From Flavobacterium flabelliforme (GTDB taxonomy: Bacteria; Bacteroidota; Bacteroidia; Flavobacteriales; Flavobacteriaceae): a stretch of DNA of 64,000 nucleotides. The stretch covers positions 1,116,001 to 1,180,000 of the forward strand of contig NZ_JAGFBU010000001.1 of the NCBI RefSeq assembly GCF_017948675.1, in the 5' to 3' direction. The position numbers and the translations under genes are program-made. Positions within the stretch are counted from its first letter, which is position 1; each line of letters begins with the position of its first letter. Under the pieces are notes generated by a model, which was given only the letters and a program-made list of their open reading frames with translations, was not told where the DNA came from and did not search any database. Below, in pieces: positions 29,926-37,208 of this stretch.

Positions 29926-30103
29926 TGGTTTATCTTTTCTGGATCCTTTTTTATCTTTAAAATTTAATTATATAAAAAAATTGAACTTCATTAATGTTCA
30001 GAAAATTTTGATTTATAAAATTTTTTACTAAAACACAAAGCATATCCCTTTTTAGTGTAAAACTGAAAAGGGATTTTTTTAAATATCACTAAAACTGGGT
30101 ATA
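29721..30103 (+). repeat. Direct repeat copy 1: PAS gene 3' end plus terminator
   Basis: About 380 bases from inside the PAS gene through its terminator recur nearly identically at 34227-34607. The copy covers the last ~65 codons and the untranslated tail. It marks the left edge of the toxin/immunity island. Confidence 0.95.
30044..30080 (+). terminator. Terminator of the PAS gene
   Basis: A 9-bp stem ATCCCTTTT / AAAAGGGAT followed by seven T. A decayed copy (ATCTCTTTT...AAGAGATTTTTT) lies at 34550-34586 in the second repeat. Confidence 0.85.
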
Positions 30104-30123
30104 TTAAAGTAATATAAATTTCT

Positions 30124-30131
30124 TACTTTTG
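30124..30131 (+). promoter_or_regulatory. -7 promoter element of toxin unit 1 (repeated three times)
   Basis: TACTTTTG fits TAnnTTTG and lies 35 bases before the leader ATG at 30166. The surrounding AAATATCACTAAAACTGGGT block is repeated at 32527 (with TACTTTTG at 32570-32577) and, more diverged, at 34588 (with TACATTTG at 34631-34638). Each copy stands before a toxin-like gene or its remnant. Confidence 0.5.
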
Positions 30132-30165
30132 AAAAGTAAAAACAAAATAAATTAACATTAATAAA

Positions 30166-30344
30166 ATGAAACACAAAAACTACGTTAGTAGACTCACCTT
30201 ACTTTTTTTATCTCTTTAATACTGACCAATTGTCAAATAGAAGAAGATATCAAAAATGAAAAGTATATACAGACTGTAAAAGAAAGCGAAGCTATTGCAT
30301 TCCTTAAAGAAGTAAATAACAAAAGTCATTCAAAAAAAGGCACG
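30166..30344 (+). pseudogene. Frameshifted lipoprotein leader of toxin-like gene
   Basis: From ATG 30166 the frame reads MKHKNYVSRLTLLFLSL and stops at 30217. In the frame of the following ORF the sequence continues FFISLILTNCQIEED, a lipobox with Cys, without a start. The two parts join if one base is added in the seven-T tract at 30203-30209. The leader is therefore out of frame with the body, by mutation, by slippage (phase variation), or by sequencing error. As written, translation would need the GTG at 30345. Confidence 0.8.
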
Positions 30345-31478
30345 GTGAATAATTTATTTCCTGATTTTAATGGACTAAAACAAGAAAAATTAACGAACAC
30401 AGACCAGCTATTAACAGTTATACCATTACTTAAAAATAACAAACAGGAAAATAGCAGGATTTTATTACTGAAAATTCACAACAAAATAAGAAGTGCCATT
30501 TTTACGATTTACCCAGAAAAAGACAATAGTGGAAGTGAATTTTCGGGAAGGGTAATAATTAGTAATTTGAATGGAGAATTTGTAAATGGTTTTAGAGTAG
30601 ACAACGGTTATATAATTTCTAATTTCACTAAGAAAAACAACAATAATAGTACTTATAAAACTATAGACTTAGAGGAGGTAATAATTCCTGTACGTCTCAA
30701 AGCATCAAAGGCAAATACAGCCTTTATATTTCCTGGAGATAGTCCTGGATCTAGCCTAGATGATTACACATGGAATCCCGACTATTTAAATGGTGGTGGA
30801 GGGAATGGTGGTGACACAAAGCCGAATGATATAGCAAAAGATCCGTGTTCAGCAGCTAAAACAACCAGTGTAGATGCAAAAAGCATTAGCTATTCATCAG
30901 CTAAAACTAGCATTATTAAAGCAAGTAACGATGGTCTAGAGCACAGTATCACACTAGGAAAAGACAACAATGGACAAATTACCCAAGCCCCTATGAATGA
31001 TGGTGGTGCTTATAATGTACCAGTAAACTCAACTTGGCCTGGAGCTTTTGCTGCCCTGCACAATCATCCAAACAAAACCCCTCTTTCCGCTGGAGACATC
31101 TACACCAGCGTAAAATTGAACATAAAAAGCGGTACTTTCACAACAACTTATATTTTAACAGATGGAGAGGTTTATGGAATAGTTGTTACCGACTTGGCAG
31201 CAGCGAAAGAATTTGTGGCAACTTATCCCGCAGATCAATTACCTGGTCAGAGCCCAGAATTTCCAGATTATATTTTAGATCAAATGCTGGATCTCGTAAA
31301 TAAAATGGGATCTAGTAATGAAGGTCGTACAACTGCAATCGCTTTTGTTTTGGATAAACATAATTCGGGCATAACTTTGCTGAAACAAGACAGTTCTGGA
31401 AATTTCCAGTCTATTAAAACCCAAGAAACTACACAAGCCAATGGCACTAAAACCTATACCTCAATACCTTGTAATTAA
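30345..31478 (+). CDS. Toxin-like protein with JAB/MPN-type C-terminal domain
   Basis: 377 residues from a GTG. The N-terminal half (SGRVIISNLNGEFVNGFRVDNGYIIS) is shared with the decayed copy at 32.6 kb and looks like a delivery or anchoring module. It ends in a Gly-rich hinge (YLNGGGGNGGD) and a KDPCSAAK junction. The C-terminal domain carries FAALHNHPNKTPLSAGDI, the HxHP-x(n)-SxxD zinc-site signature of JAB/MPN metallopeptidases found in polymorphic toxins. The protein ends in the PCN motif seen on other remnants here. The lipoprotein leader is in another frame just upstream. Two paralogous lipoprotein genes follow. Toxin status is inferred from architecture and context. Confidence 0.65.
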   Translation: MNNLFPDFNGLKQEKLTNTDQLLTVIPLLKNNKQENSRILLLKIHNKIRSAIFTIYPEKDNSGSEFSGRVIISNLNGEFVNGFRVDNGYIISNFTKKNNNNSTYKTIDLEEVIIPVRLKASKANTAFIFPGDSPGSSLDDYTWNPDYLNGGGGNGGDTKPNDIAKDPCSAAKTTSVDAKSISYSSAKTSIIKASNDGLEHSITLGKDNNGQITQAPMNDGGAYNVPVNSTWPGAFAALHNHPNKTPLSAGDIYTSVKLNIKSGTFTTTYILTDGEVYGIVVTDLAAAKEFVATYPADQLPGQSPEFPDYILDQMLDLVNKMGSSNEGRTTAIAFVLDKHNSGITLLKQDSSGNFQSIKTQETTQANGTKTYTSIPCN

Positions 31479-31494
31479 CACTAAAACAAAAAAC

Positions 31495-31911
31495 ATGAAA
31501 AACACACTGAAAATTTTCGTAATGATGGTCTTTTTAATGAACTATAGCTGTAAAGCACAACAAATGGTTCAAACAACTAAAGATGTTTATGCATTAAAAA
31601 CAAATGAACAGCAATTTATCAACAAACCCCTAAAAGACCTACTTAAAGAAATAAAACCAGAGATAAAAACAGCTACTGGCATCAATGATAACCCCTTCTT
31701 TTTCAGTTTTAGATTTACACCTTTGGAACAACAGAAAAAAGATGAGGGAAGTAAGGAAGATCGTATATCATTATATGTATATTTAAAAGAATCTTTTGAT
31801 TGGCACTACGAAAAAAGACCTAAAGGAAAGGAATTAGTTTGGACAAAAGAAGATGCTGAGAAATATGGTAATCTTACTGTAATTCGCATCAAAGTAATTG
31901 GTAAAGATTAG
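31495..31911 (+). CDS. Small lipoprotein, candidate immunity protein (paralog 1)
   Basis: 138 residues from ATG 31495. The upstream in-frame ATG at 31441 overlaps the toxin-like gene and is not needed. A lipoprotein signal (IFVMMVFLMNYSCKAQQ, Cys near residue 19) is followed by a compact domain (DLLKEIKPEIKTATG, FFFSFRFTPLEQ, GNLTVIRIKVIGKD). It is about 60% identical by eye to the next gene. Position 16 bases after the JAB-type gene and its tandem duplication suggest an immunity role; I recognise no named family. Confidence 0.7.
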   Translation: MKNTLKIFVMMVFLMNYSCKAQQMVQTTKDVYALKTNEQQFINKPLKDLLKEIKPEIKTATGINDNPFFFSFRFTPLEQQKKDEGSKEDRISLYVYLKESFDWHYEKRPKGKELVWTKEDAEKYGNLTVIRIKVIGKD

Positions 31912-31924
31912 GGAATTAGTAAAC

Positions 31925-32338
31925 ATGAAAAATACACTAAAAATTTTCGCAATGTTGTTCATTTTAATGAGCTCTAGCTGCAAAGCACAACAAATGGTAC
32001 AAACACCTAACGATGCCCATAAATTAAAGGCAAACGAACTACAGTTCATCAACAAGCCATTAAAAAATTTACTAAAAGAAATAAAACCTGAAATAAAAAA
32101 TGCATTCGGAACTTTAGGTGATCCATCCTACTTTTCTTTTAGGTTTATAAATGCCGAAGAAATACAACATAGACCTATAGAAAACAATTCATTAGGTTTA
32201 TATATATATGTAAAAGAACCTATAGATTGGAATTTTAATAAAAGACCAAAGGGAAAAGAATATATATGGACAAAAGAAGATGTGGAGAAATATGGTAATC
32301 TTACTGTAATACGAATCAAGGTAATTGGCAAAGATTAA
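31925..32338 (+). CDS. Small lipoprotein, candidate immunity protein (paralog 2)
   Basis: 137 residues from ATG 31925. It has the same plan as the preceding gene: lipoprotein signal (FAMLFILMSSSCKAQQ), the LLKEIKPEIKNA helix, the YFSFRF strand, the KEPIDWNFNKRPKGKE loop and an identical GNLTVIRIKVIGKD end. It starts 13 bases after the first paralog. Duplicate immunity-like genes behind one toxin are common in polymorphic toxin loci. The function here is inferred. Confidence 0.7.
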   Translation: MKNTLKIFAMLFILMSSSCKAQQMVQTPNDAHKLKANELQFINKPLKNLLKEIKPEIKNAFGTLGDPSYFSFRFINAEEIQHRPIENNSLGLYIYVKEPIDWNFNKRPKGKEYIWTKEDVEKYGNLTVIRIKVIGKD

Positions 32339-32574
32339 AAAAACAGTTTCACAAAATATTTATAAAAAATATAATCAGCAATTACACTCACAATAAAAGT
32401 AACTATGATGTCAATTTTCAATGAGGTGCTGGCAAGAGTAAACAACAAATTGAGATAAGAAATTTAATTTTTAATCCAACTAATTTACAGCCCTTTCCTT
32501 CAAAAGGGAAAGGGATTTTTTATGTGAAATATCACTAAAACTGGGTGTATTAAAGTAATATAAATTACTTACTT

Positions 32575-33596
32575 TTGAAAAAGCAAAACAAAATAAGAAG
32601 TGCCATTTTTACGATTTACCTAGAAAAAGACAATAGTGGAGATGAATTTTCTGGAAGGGTAAAAATTAGTAATTTGAATGGAGAATTTATAAATGGTTTT
32701 AGAGTAGATAACGGTTATATAATTTTTAATTTCACTAAGAAAAACAACAATAATAGTACTTATCAAACTATATACTTAAAAGAGCTAATACTTCCTAAAC
32801 GAATCAAAGCATCTAACGTATATACAGCCTATATATTTCCAAGAGATAGTCCTCTGGATCTAGTCTAGATGATTATAAATGGAATGCCGACTATTTAAAT
32901 GGTGGTGGAGGAAATAATGGAAATGAAATAGAAAATCTTATCAATCATGCGATGATATTAAAAACTTACTGAATTCCAACTATTAACAAACAAATAGATT
33001 AAAATTAAACTTAAAATGGCTTAAAGAAAAAGTGGATTCTCCAATAAATAATAAAGAAGCAGGAGTTGAGGTAAAAAGAATGATGAATCCAGATGAGAAC
33101 TTTAGATATGAGTATAATCAAGTTTTGTCTAATGAAGAGTTTTCAGTAGCATTGTCTATAGGTTCAAGTTATGTAGGAGGTTTTCATTCTCATCCATCAG
33201 AGGGTTACGCTATGTTTTCTTTCCAAGATATTCGTTTCTTGCTGAACGTTTATGATAAAGCCAGTTCTACTAGAAAAGATGAAGCTTTCAATGGTTTAGT
33301 TTGGAAAGATAGTAAAGGAATTACTAATACTAATATGATAAAAATTAACAATGTTGAAGCCTTGAGAACTCAATTACAATGTGTGGAATAATTCAAAATT
33401 TTTAAGCGAAAAATTAAGAATCGAAGCAATACATGAAAACCAAGCAATAAAATATTCTGAAAGTAACGGAGAATTAGAAAAAAGTTTTCTTGAACAATTT
33501 AAAGACTTTGGAATTTCTATTTAAAAAGCAGACGCAATAGTAAATACTTTCAATAAAATTACATTAATTAATTAAAAAATAACTGAAACTCCTTGT
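32575..33596 (+). pseudogene. Decayed JAB-type toxin-like gene
   Basis: The 5' part (32575-32868) repeats the N-terminal module of the gene at 30.3 kb (FSGRVKISNLNGEFINGFRVDNGYIIFNF) but starts internally. A two-base insertion near 32852 throws the SGSSLDDY hinge out of frame, and a further shift falls near 32940 (CDDIKNLLNS readable in another frame). An open piece, 33032-33391, encodes a different JAB-like domain (GGFHSHPSEGYAMFSFQDI). A shift after CVE at 33391 and a stop at about 33522 follow. The end reads ETPCNN. Several independent lesions make expression of a whole protein impossible. Confidence 0.8.
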
Positions 33597-33610
33597 AATA
33601 ATTAAAAAAA

Positions 33611-34213
33611 ATGAAAATAAAAAAAATTATAAATTATTGTACATTTTTCTTAATTCTAACTGCTTGTAAAGCACAAAATCCTGTATACGATATTTCAGTA
33701 TCACAAGAAGGTCCGAAGGGAACTTACTACAAAGACATAAATAACTTACTTGACGGGTATGATGGCACATACTTATATAAAAGTGGTAATACGTCATTAA
33801 AATTTATTTTAAAGAAAAAAGTCAAATCTCAAGGATATTATTATGAAGATCTTATCGTTGGGGAGTTTCAATTTATTAAAGATGGAATAGAAAAAGGCAA
33901 TACCTTAGCTAACATAAATGTAAATTATAATGATGAATCTGTCAATCATATCATTACAGGAAAAAGAATTATAATAGGAACTGAGCTTGGATGTCCAGAT
34001 TGCTTATCTACAGAAAAACGTTTAAGGCTAAGCTTTATAGATAATAAATCTCCTAATATTGCAGGAATTGATATACGCAAAACAAGTTTAAATGGTGTAT
34101 CTGCTCTTAAAGTAAAGATTTTCTGGAATGGATTTATTACCCGTAAAGAGGGAGATGCTGCCACACCCTCAGCTAGTATTAATACAGGTGAATATATAAT
34201 GATCCGACAATAA
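33611..34213 (+). CDS. DUF6705-like lipoprotein, candidate immunity protein
   Basis: The 200 residues have a lipoprotein signal (YCTFFLILTACKAQN, Cys near residue 19) and a beta-rich domain starting GTYYKDINNLLDGYDGTYLYKSGNTSLKFIL, which I associate with the DUF6705 family of Flavobacteriia. No function is established for it. It lies just after the decayed JAB-type gene and 13 bases before the copied PAS 3' end, so it is the last gene of the first island segment and may be an immunity gene outliving its toxin. Confidence 0.65.
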   Translation: MKIKKIINYCTFFLILTACKAQNPVYDISVSQEGPKGTYYKDINNLLDGYDGTYLYKSGNTSLKFILKKKVKSQGYYYEDLIVGEFQFIKDGIEKGNTLANINVNYNDESVNHIITGKRIIIGTELGCPDCLSTEKRLRLSFIDNKSPNIAGIDIRKTSLNGVSALKVKIFWNGFITRKEGDAATPSASINTGEYIMIRQ

Positions 34214-34226
34214 AATAAATTATTTC

Positions 34227-34607
34227 TAAAAGATTAGCCAAATTAGAAGAATTCTACGGTATAGAAAACAGTGAAAATTATTTGAATGGATTTTTACAAA
34301 AAGAGAATAAAAGTTTTGCAGAATACATTGATTCTTGTGTAGAAAAATATCCAAATAATTATAGTTTTAATCAAAACCAAGAATTACCTGAAGAGGAAAC
34401 AAGAGGCTTTTTTAAACGATTGTTTAGATAATGATATATGTTTTCTGGATCCTTTTTTATCTTTAAAATTTAATTATATAAAAAAATTGAACTTCATTAA
34501 TGTTCAGAAAATTTAGATTTATAAAAATTTTTACTAAAACACAAAGCATATCTCTTTTTGGTGTAATTACTGTAAAGAGATTTTTTAAATATCATTAAAA
34601 ATGGGTA
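34227..34607 (+). repeat. Direct repeat copy 2: PAS gene 3' end plus terminator
   Basis: Second copy of the 29721-30103 segment, with about a dozen base changes and a mutated terminator stem. It separates island segment 1 (30.1-34.2 kb) from segment 2 (34.6-35.9 kb). Confidence 0.95.
34231..34431 (+). pseudogene. 3' fragment of the PAS-domain gene
   Basis: Encodes the last ~66 residues of the protein at 29305 (RLAKLEEFYGIENSENYL ... TRGFFKRLFR, stop conserved) with a few substitutions. It has no start codon and no PAS domain. It is a by-product of the event that built the island. Confidence 0.92.
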
Positions 34608-34694
34608 TTTACTGGGCGATATAGATTGTATACATTTGAGATAAGCATATTTAAGAAATAACATTAAATTTAACAATGTAACAAATAATTAGAA

Positions 34695-35257
34695 ATGAAA
34701 ATACAGCTAATTTTTTAGGCAATTTATTCTTTTTTATGGTTGATTGTGTCTCGATTAATTATAAAAGTAGAATAACAGATGATAAACCAATCATCATTGT
34801 AAATGATTCCATAAGTGATAAACTGGAAGTGATTAAAGAATTTTTAGACAAAAAAATTAAAAATTTAATCGTAAATTATGATAATGAGTCAGAAAATAAA
34901 TACTGAAATGACTTTACAAATATTGAGAATTAATGATCTTTATTCTTTGGATTCCTTAGCTAGAATAATTGAAGATGATAAAACATTCTATAAAGAAGAA
35001 GAATGGGAAAAAGCAAGAAAAAAATACAGTAAGAACATTACTGCAAATATAGAAGATGCTAAAGGCAGAAGTAATGAATGTTGCTAGACAGCGAGTAATT
35101 TCAATGATAAAAAATAGTTTTTGAAGGATTGAATATAGGTTCTACGGAATTTTGGAAGTATAGATTACATAGAATAATAGGAAGGTATAACGGGGAGAGT
35201 GTAAACGCAACTATTAATGGTCAAACCCCTATAGGAAAACCCTGTTTAATTAATTAA
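34695..35257 (+). pseudogene. Decayed toxin-like lipoprotein gene
   Basis: ATG 34695 reads MKIQLIF and stops. Shifting frame in the T6 tract (34711-34716) gives FLGNLFFFMVDC, a lipobox, then DDKPIIIVNDSISDKLEVIKEF up to a stop at 34904. A third frame (34878-35087) reads LQILRINDLYSLDSLARII. A last readable piece ends RLHRIIGRYNGES...TPIGKPCLIN at 35257, resembling the PCN ends of neighbouring toxin-like genes. At least three lesions are needed to explain this. A TACATTTG box at 34631 precedes it. The family is unknown. Confidence 0.6.
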
Positions 35258-35267
35258 AAAATCATTT

Positions 35268-35873
35268 ATGAAAAATAAAATATTTTGTCTCTTTGGGTCA
35301 TTATTTCTAATTTGTAGTTGTTCCTCTTTTAAAAAGGTTCAAAGTCCAATTACTGCTTATCTTTTGACAAAAACTAATAAAAATGATACAATTATGGTTA
35401 TTGAAGAAATGATCAATAATAATTTTACAATAGACTTTCTTCAAGCGCAATCAAAGATTGGAGTAAATAAAAATACCATAGACGATAGCACTCCTCACGA
35501 AGATATTTATAATGAGAAAGATTGGTTAATAATGCAAAAAAAATATCAAAATAAAACAAAAACTGCAAACTGGCTAAATAATGATTTATGGCATCAAAAA
35601 GATTTTAATAAATTAAATATAAAATTAATTAAAGAAGATTTATTTCCAAAACCATGGGTTATCAATGAATATTTAAAAGAAGAAAATAAGGAAATAAAAG
35701 TGTTCGCATTTTCAAAACCCATATTTTATAAAAATAATAGATTCATACTATTTGCAAAATCAGAAACTACAACTAAAAAGCAGTTTATTACACCTAATAG
35801 CATTGTAATAATGCAAAAAAGAAATGGAGTATGGATTATAAAACAAGAGCTAATAAGTAATATTTACTATTAA
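35268..35873 (+). CDS. Lipoprotein, candidate immunity protein (family shared with 36.5 kb gene)
   Basis: 201 residues with a lipoprotein signal (IFCLFGSLFLICSCSSF). Central features are YNEKDWLIMQKKYQNKTK, LWHQKDFNKL, VFAFSKPIFYKNNRFILFAKSE and a MQKRNGVWII end. It shares the NEKDW...W...KDF...FS-P-YKN--I-F plan with the gene at 36513, so the two are distant paralogs. It follows the remnant toxin by 10 bases and is followed immediately by a copied piece of dprA. The immunity role is inferred from context. Confidence 0.7.
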   Translation: MKNKIFCLFGSLFLICSCSSFKKVQSPITAYLLTKTNKNDTIMVIEEMINNNFTIDFLQAQSKIGVNKNTIDDSTPHEDIYNEKDWLIMQKKYQNKTKTANWLNNDLWHQKDFNKLNIKLIKEDLFPKPWVINEYLKEENKEIKVFAFSKPIFYKNNRFILFAKSETTTKKQFITPNSIVIMQKRNGVWIIKQELISNIYY

Positions 35874-35879
35874 ATAGCA

Positions 35880-35974
35880 TCAAACAATTTCCCTGGTAAT
35901 GGTCTAATCACTCCTTTCAATTCCATATTCAACAGCATTCCAGAGATTTTATAAATTGGGAAATCGCAGCGCAA
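35880..35974 (-). repeat. Displaced copy of the dprA 3' end
   Basis: 95 bases nearly identical (about six differences) to 37219-37313, which encodes the C-terminus of DprA (ICRFPIYKISGML-type end). Same orientation as the intact gene. It has no start and is not a gene. It marks the boundary between island segments 2 and 3. Confidence 0.93.
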
Positions 35975-36502
35975 GGATATGTTATGACTCAAAAAATTTC
36001 ACCAAACAACTATTTAATTACTGTTGCAAATGATAGATATGCAAATAGCACACAATTATTTAGAGCTGCAGCCATGATACATGAAGTAATTCACGCCTAC
36101 TATCATAGTGTAGTTGATGATAATAATTCTCCGACTACTAATTTATCTTTAAATAATTTTCCTGCACTTTACCAGGCCTATGCACAAAAAACATATCCTT
36201 ACGGTGTTACTGTAGCTCAACACGACCAAATGGCCACAGATTACGTCGTTTCTATGGCAATGGCTCTGCAAGAATATTATTATAACAACAACCCTACTCC
36301 TTATCCTTTTCTTTCTTATGAAGTTTTTACAGATTTGGCATAGGTGATATTGCAAGAAGCTTCAATATTTCAAGAGAAATTAAAAGATGGTGATTCAGCA
36401 AAAGAAAGAATTCTTAATCGATATAAATGTGAATCAATTGGAGTTACCGTTGAAACAGGAACTCCTAAACAACAAACAGCAATAAGCAAACCCTGTAATT
36501 AA
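35975..36502 (+). pseudogene. Orphan zinc-metallopeptidase-like toxin C-terminus with in-frame stop
   Basis: The reading frame begins right at the end of the copied dprA piece, with no N-terminal module, and has a usable ATG at 35984. It encodes AAMIHEVIHAYYHSVVD, a zincin HExxH site (HEVIH), and HDQMATDYVVSMAMALQEYY. A TAG at 36341-36343 interrupts the frame. The same frame stays open afterwards (ASIFQEKLKDGDSAKERILNRY) and ends AISKPCN, the common end of the island's toxin-like genes. It looks like a displaced toxin C-terminal module, now broken. Confidence 0.75.
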
Positions 36503-36512
36503 AATCTATATC

Positions 36513-37130
36513 ATGAAAAACATAATAATATACTTATCGCTATGCATCGCCTATACTAATTATTCGCAAACTAAAAGTACTTTAAAAAAGGATGAAAAAG
36601 AAAAGCTTGAAGCCATCAATGATTATTTTAAAACAATTGTAAAAGATAGTAATAGAGTAGTATTCATTGCCCAAGAAAAACTCAATTCTAATTTAACATT
36701 AGACATTTTCAAACAAAATTTCATTCAAGCTATTGATCTTAAAGGAAATATAGTACCCTATACACACTTATTTAACGAAAAAGACTGGAAAAAGTTTAAA
36801 AAACAAAATCAGGATCCACCTATCCAAGAGAATAGAATTTGGGATACCCATAAATATTGGGGCAAAAATGATTTTAGCCACAGTCAAACTATTTTTGAAA
36901 GTATGAACACAAAAACAGGGATAGAATTAATAATTGAGAAGTACGATAAATCAGATATTTGTATATATAGCTTTTCTGAACCTATGTATTATCAAAACAA
37001 AAAATATCTAATTTTCACAAATTTAAAAATTTGCATATCAGGCGGAAGTAAATTTGTTGTTGTTATGAAAAAAATTAAAGGCAAATGGATCCGAACCCAT
37101 GAAGCTTTCAATCAAAATGAGACTTATTAG
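36513..37130 (+). CDS. Exported protein, candidate immunity protein
   Basis: 205 residues with a signal peptide (MKNIIIYLSLCIAYTNYSQ) but no lipobox cysteine. The body reads HLFNEKDWKKFKKQNQ, RIWDTHKYWGKNDF, ICIYSFSEPMYYQNKKYLIFT and VVMKKIKGKWIRTHE, paralleling the lipoprotein at 35268. It follows the HEVIH toxin-like module by 10 bases, so it is the probable cognate immunity protein of that module. The downstream neighbour is the convergent dprA gene. Confidence 0.7.
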   Translation: MKNIIIYLSLCIAYTNYSQTKSTLKKDEKEKLEAINDYFKTIVKDSNRVVFIAQEKLNSNLTLDIFKQNFIQAIDLKGNIVPYTHLFNEKDWKKFKKQNQDPPIQENRIWDTHKYWGKNDFSHSQTIFESMNTKTGIELIIEKYDKSDICIYSFSEPMYYQNKKYLIFTNLKICISGGSKFVVVMKKIKGKWIRTHEAFNQNETY

Positions 37131-37156
37131 AAAAATGAGTATTAAGAAGACTGCTA

Positions 37157-37193
37157 ATTCGCAGATTATTATAAATAGTAGTAATCTGCGAAT
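37157..37193. terminator. Bidirectional hairpin between island and dprA
   Basis: A 12-bp stem (ATTCGCAGATTA / TAATCTGCGAAT) with a 13-base loop sits between two convergent genes. The U-tracts are weak on both sides. Confidence 0.55.
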
Positions 37194-37208
37194 CTGCCGT
37201 TCTTAAAA

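Noticed and set aside
31034..31303. 89-codon ORF in another frame
   Set aside because: It lies wholly inside the JAB-domain gene, whose frame shows the HxHP motif. The alternative product has no recognisable features.
35880..35974. A second dprA gene
   Set aside because: Only ~95 bases of the 3' end are present, with no upstream coding sequence on the minus strand.
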